Of a DNA stretch of 64,000 nucleotides, positions 61,812 to 64,000 are shown piece after piece. Position numbers and translations under genes: made by a program. Within the stretch, counting starts at the first letter, position 1; each line of letters opens with the position of its first letter. The notes beneath the pieces are model-generated. The model was not told the DNA's origin. It worked only from the letters and a program-made list of their open reading frames with translations, and searched no databases. The stretch covers positions 134,010 through 198,009 of the forward strand of contig JAHDDE010000002.1 in assembly GCA_020629515.1 (NCBI GenBank), given 5' to 3'. Source of the stretch: Saprospiraceae bacterium (GTDB lineage Bacteria; Bacteroidota; Bacteroidia; Chitinophagales; Saprospiraceae).

Positions 61812-62387
61812 ATGAAAAATGTAATTGTGTTACTGTTTATGACTGGATTTATTTTGGTGAGTTGTAGTGAAGGAGAATTTGATGTTTTACCAGAAAAATT
61901 CAATGAGCAAGAATTAATTTCCCAGACAGAAAAAGAATATCAGGAATTTATAGAGGAACATGGAAGTGTATCTATACAATTTGTGACTCTTGAGGAGTTA
62001 AATGATTTCAATAGAGCTCATGGACTAAAGGAATTAACTAAATTTGACTTTACAGAAGAGGAATGGGAATATCTTCAAAATCCTGCAGATTATGCTAAAC
62101 CTCGCTGTGATTCAGAGGTAAGTTATATTGGATTTATTGGAGATATGAATGGCAATGGCATATTTACAACCTTTGATCAGTATTTAGCTCAGGTTGGGGT
62201 AAACCAAAATATTGGAATACCAAATACTTGGAATGTTCCTGTTCAATACAGGAGGTACGGTCAATTTGATCATTTTGTAGAATATAGAGCCGCATGTTCC
62301 CCATATGAGCCAGCCGCTTTGGTATTAGATCAAGAAGATATCTGTACTTCCCAAAAAGTGTTGATTGGAGTGTTGCCTTGTCTTTAA
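61812..62387 (+). CDS. Lipoprotein with a dockerin-like calcium loop
   Basis: A signal peptide ends in the lipobox LVSC (Cys18). Residues 30-95 are acidic and helical. Residues 110-124, GDMNGNGIFTTFDQY, match a single dockerin/EF-hand-type loop with Asp111, Asn113, Asn115 and Asp122 placed to bind calcium. Three or four further Cys in the last 95 residues may form disulfides. No catalytic domain. It is followed after an intercistronic hairpin by a large secreted protein on the same strand, with which it may work. Family unknown. Confidence 0.7.
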   Translation: MKNVIVLLFMTGFILVSCSEGEFDVLPEKFNEQELISQTEKEYQEFIEEHGSVSIQFVTLEELNDFNRAHGLKELTKFDFTEEEWEYLQNPADYAKPRCDSEVSYIGFIGDMNGNGIFTTFDQYLAQVGVNQNIGIPNTWNVPVQYRRYGQFDHFVEYRAACSPYEPAALVLDQEDICTSQKVLIGVLPCL

Positions 62388-62397
62388 ATTAGAAAAT

Positions 62398-62428
62398 ATA
62401 GGAGATAGAATTTATATCTATCTCCTAT
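62398..62428 (+). promoter_or_regulatory. 11-bp perfect intercistronic hairpin
   Basis: ATAGGAGATAG (62398-62408) and its exact reverse complement (62418-62428) enclose a 9-base loop, 6 bases before the ATG of the next gene. It is followed by CTATTT rather than a true T-run, so it could be a weak terminator, an mRNA-stability element or a translation-controlling structure over the start region. Confidence 0.5.
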
Positions 62429-62434
62429 CTATTT

Positions 62435-64000
62435 ATGAATAGAATGTATAAGATAGTAATCATAGTAAATTTCGTTATTGTATCTATAGCTTATGGACAA
62501 GATATTGTCTGGCCAATTGGTGATTATTCTACCATTTCATTTAATGGAGGTTTAGGAATGCTCCAATCTACAAACTCCTTCCAAGGGTCATTGAACGGAT
62601 ATTATCAATTAAGTGATGCTCAAACTATTAGTATCTCAATAGACGGTATTTATGATGTAGAAGGTCAAAAGCTTTATCCAATTTCTGAAGCAATCTCAAT
62701 CCTTAATTCTTCTATAGTACCGAACATGGATTCTTCAGTATTCAAAATATTTTTAGTTATCATTCAATCTAATCCGAGATATAAATTAATAATGTTAGAT
62801 TATCACATAAATGATAATACAATTGAACTCAGTGCAATTGGCATAATCAAAGATGATATCGGGAAAGAAATGCAAATTGTCCCACATAAGTGTGGAGGTT
62901 ATTGGCTGATCGTGCACTCATATGTTGGTAACACTTTTTATAGCTATAGAGTGTATAGTGATTTGACAGTTAGTAATACTCCTGTGATATCAGAAGTTGG
63001 TATTCGGCATACTGATAGCCATCATGAAAATGGCTCTTTTGATATAAAATTTTCGTTAAATACAAGTGTATTCGCATCGGAATACATCAACTTTACTGAT
63101 AACTTTGATATGTCTATAGAGATATTTGATATAGACATTTATTCAGGACGAATAAAAAAGCAATTTTCAATACCATACCAAAAAGGTCATTTTGGCGGCA
63201 CTGAATTTTCATCTAATGGACGTTTTTTATATTGTTATGAATTTTCGTCATTCGTAAGTCGAATTATACAGTACGAGATCTATCAAAATGACAGCTTATC
63301 AACTGTTGAATCAGCGTATACATTAGATGAAAGGACTGATTTTACTCAATCTGATATAAAAAGAGGCCCAGATGATAAGATTTATATCATACACACAAAC
63401 AATGCTATAAGTACTATAAGTAGACCAAATGAATCACGGGATAAGGCAAAATTTGAGCACGGAACTTTTCAAAATTCTATAGCTGGATTTACACAACTAC
63501 CTGATTATGACTTACCGCAAATGAATGGATATTCTAATGCCTCGCTGGGCAGTCTAGTGAATGATAAGAGTGTTTGTCCTGATGATGCTATAATATCATT
63601 AAACAATCTACCCTATGGAGAGGTGTATATCAACAATATTATAGTAGACGACCTAATTAATATTCCTGTAAAATCTGGAATAAATAGAATCTTCATAACA
63701 GATGATCTTTGCTCTTATACAGATAGCATTAATGTGTTAATGGACACTAATTATGAGGTATTGCCAAATGATACGACTCTGTGTATTGGAGACACTATAT
63801 CAGTTATTATTTCAGATTTAGATTATATCGAATGGACAGATGGTTCCCAGAATAAACATAGATCATTATTTGTACCAGGTACATACATAGTCAATTTCAA
63901 ATCACCAAACAATTGTTTCTTAAGAGATACCATAGAGATAATTGAATCAACGGATTGCCCTCCTGCCCCAAGCGATTGCAATACATATCTCCCCAATTCT
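62435..64000 (+). CDS. Large secreted protein, probable type IX secretion cargo (C-terminus cut by window edge)
   Basis: Open from ATG 62435 to the window end, 522 codons, no stop. The signal peptide (YKIVIIVNFVIVSIAYG) ends at about residue 22. Residues 25-370 look like a propeller of beta strands with RGPDDKIYII, as in the LAPDGKIYV-type repeats of gliding-associated secreted proteins; 370-510 contain paired Cys and an Ig-like strand pattern (TLCIGDTISVII, IEWTDGS). The last nine residues, DCNTYLPNS, look like the opening of the gliding-motility C-terminal sorting domain (CNxYIPNAFSPN). If so, about 80-90 residues are missing. Binding target unknown. Confidence 0.78.
   Translation, partial: MNRMYKIVIIVNFVIVSIAYGQDIVWPIGDYSTISFNGGLGMLQSTNSFQGSLNGYYQLSDAQTISISIDGIYDVEGQKLYPISEAISILNSSIVPNMDSSVFKIFLVIIQSNPRYKLIMLDYHINDNTIELSAIGIIKDDIGKEMQIVPHKCGGYWLIVHSYVGNTFYSYRVYSDLTVSNTPVISEVGIRHTDSHHENGSFDIKFSLNTSVFASEYINFTDNFDMSIEIFDIDIYSGRIKKQFSIPYQKGHFGGTEFSSNGRFLYCYEFSSFVSRIIQYEIYQNDSLSTVESAYTLDERTDFTQSDIKRGPDDKIYIIHTNNAISTISRPNESRDKAKFEHGTFQNSIAGFTQLPDYDLPQMNGYSNASLGSLVNDKSVCPDDAIISLNNLPYGEVYINNIIVDDLINIPVKSGINRIFITDDLCSYTDSINVLMDTNYEVLPNDTTLCIGDTISVIISDLDYIEWTDGSQNKHRSLFVPGTYIVNFKSPNNCFLRDTIEIIESTDCPPAPSDCNTYLPNS

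Noticed and set aside
1-64000. Prophage, insertion sequence or integrated element
   Set aside because: No transposase, integrase, phage structural gene, terminal repeat or tRNA-adjacent duplication was seen, and composition looks even across the window.

Overview
This is a low-GC chromosomal window from a member of the Bacteroidota, most likely of the Saprospiria/Flavobacteriia side of the phylum. The evidence is: (i) a PorP/SprF plus PorE-like pair, a GldB lipoprotein and a large secreted protein ending in what looks like the start of a gliding-motility-type C-terminal sorting domain, which together indicate a type IX secretion/gliding organism; (ii) DUF2480, DUF4294, DUF2279 and TMEM220-type proteins typical of this phylum; (iii) mevalonate-pathway diphosphomevalonate decarboxylase; and (iv) several promoter elements that match the Bacteroidota -7 consensus TAnnTTTG rather than the E. 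coli -10. Ribosome binding sites are weak or absent, and several genes have to start at TTG or GTG.

Layout. 1-5841 (mostly minus): an M42 aminopeptidase cut by the left edge, a polysaccharide flippase, a micro membrane protein, then GGGP synthase-rsgA-ribA and a lone ECF sigma factor. 6158-8358: an AraC regulator with a ThuA-domain lipoprotein, and a small lipoprotein. 8554-12820: a bidirectional terminator, tRNA-Met(CAT), a rhomboid protease with a Cys-rich insertion, rplY, a C40 peptidase, adk, obgE and a CvpA protein. 12984-21215: parE, lon, a regulatory-domain protein, metF, and an ECF sigma factor with a membrane anti-sigma/beta-barrel partner. 21205-28227: porP-porE-pnuC (minus), DUF2279, an exported DJ-1/PfpI lipoprotein and gldB. 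28293-36777: nadC, pyrD with a Crp/Fnr regulator, dnaX and a helicase-nuclease. 36863-43406: a lipoprotein, TMEM220, a large zinc metalloprotease, an archaeal-type CMP kinase-like protein, a DCC-motif protein, radA and a DksA/TraR zinc-finger protein. 43453-49911: scpB, DUF2480, a lytic transglycosylase, a PfkB kinase, tatA, and DUF4294-mvaD-rhodanese. 50034-54542: a PAP2-like membrane protein, a sulfotransferase, a half-length TrpF-like protein, and an operon of an alkyltransferase-like protein, a second sulfotransferase-fold protein and a class IV aminotransferase. 55015-61306: recA-pdeM-ECF sigma, a small anti-sigma-like gene, prfA, lgt and mtaB. 61356-64000: a gene-free stretch with a G10 tract and a palindromic motif, a lipoprotein, and the secreted protein cut by the right edge.

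Most of the window is ordinary core genome: replication and repair (parE, dnaX, radA, recA, pdeM, helicase-nuclease), translation (rplY, prfA, obgE, rsgA, mtaB, tRNA), cofactors (ribA, nadC, pnuC, metF), isoprenoid and ether lipids (mvaD, GGGP synthase) and the envelope (lgt, tatA, transglycosylase). There is no rRNA, CRISPR array, insertion sequence or prophage. The least explained parts are the sulfotransferase-fold/aminotransferase module (52917-54542), the recA-linked sigma factor and its unusual anti-sigma candidate, two membrane micro-proteins, and terminator-like hairpins on the strand opposite to, or unconnected with, the flanking genes, which may mark small RNAs. All functional calls come from reading motifs by eye; no database search was run.
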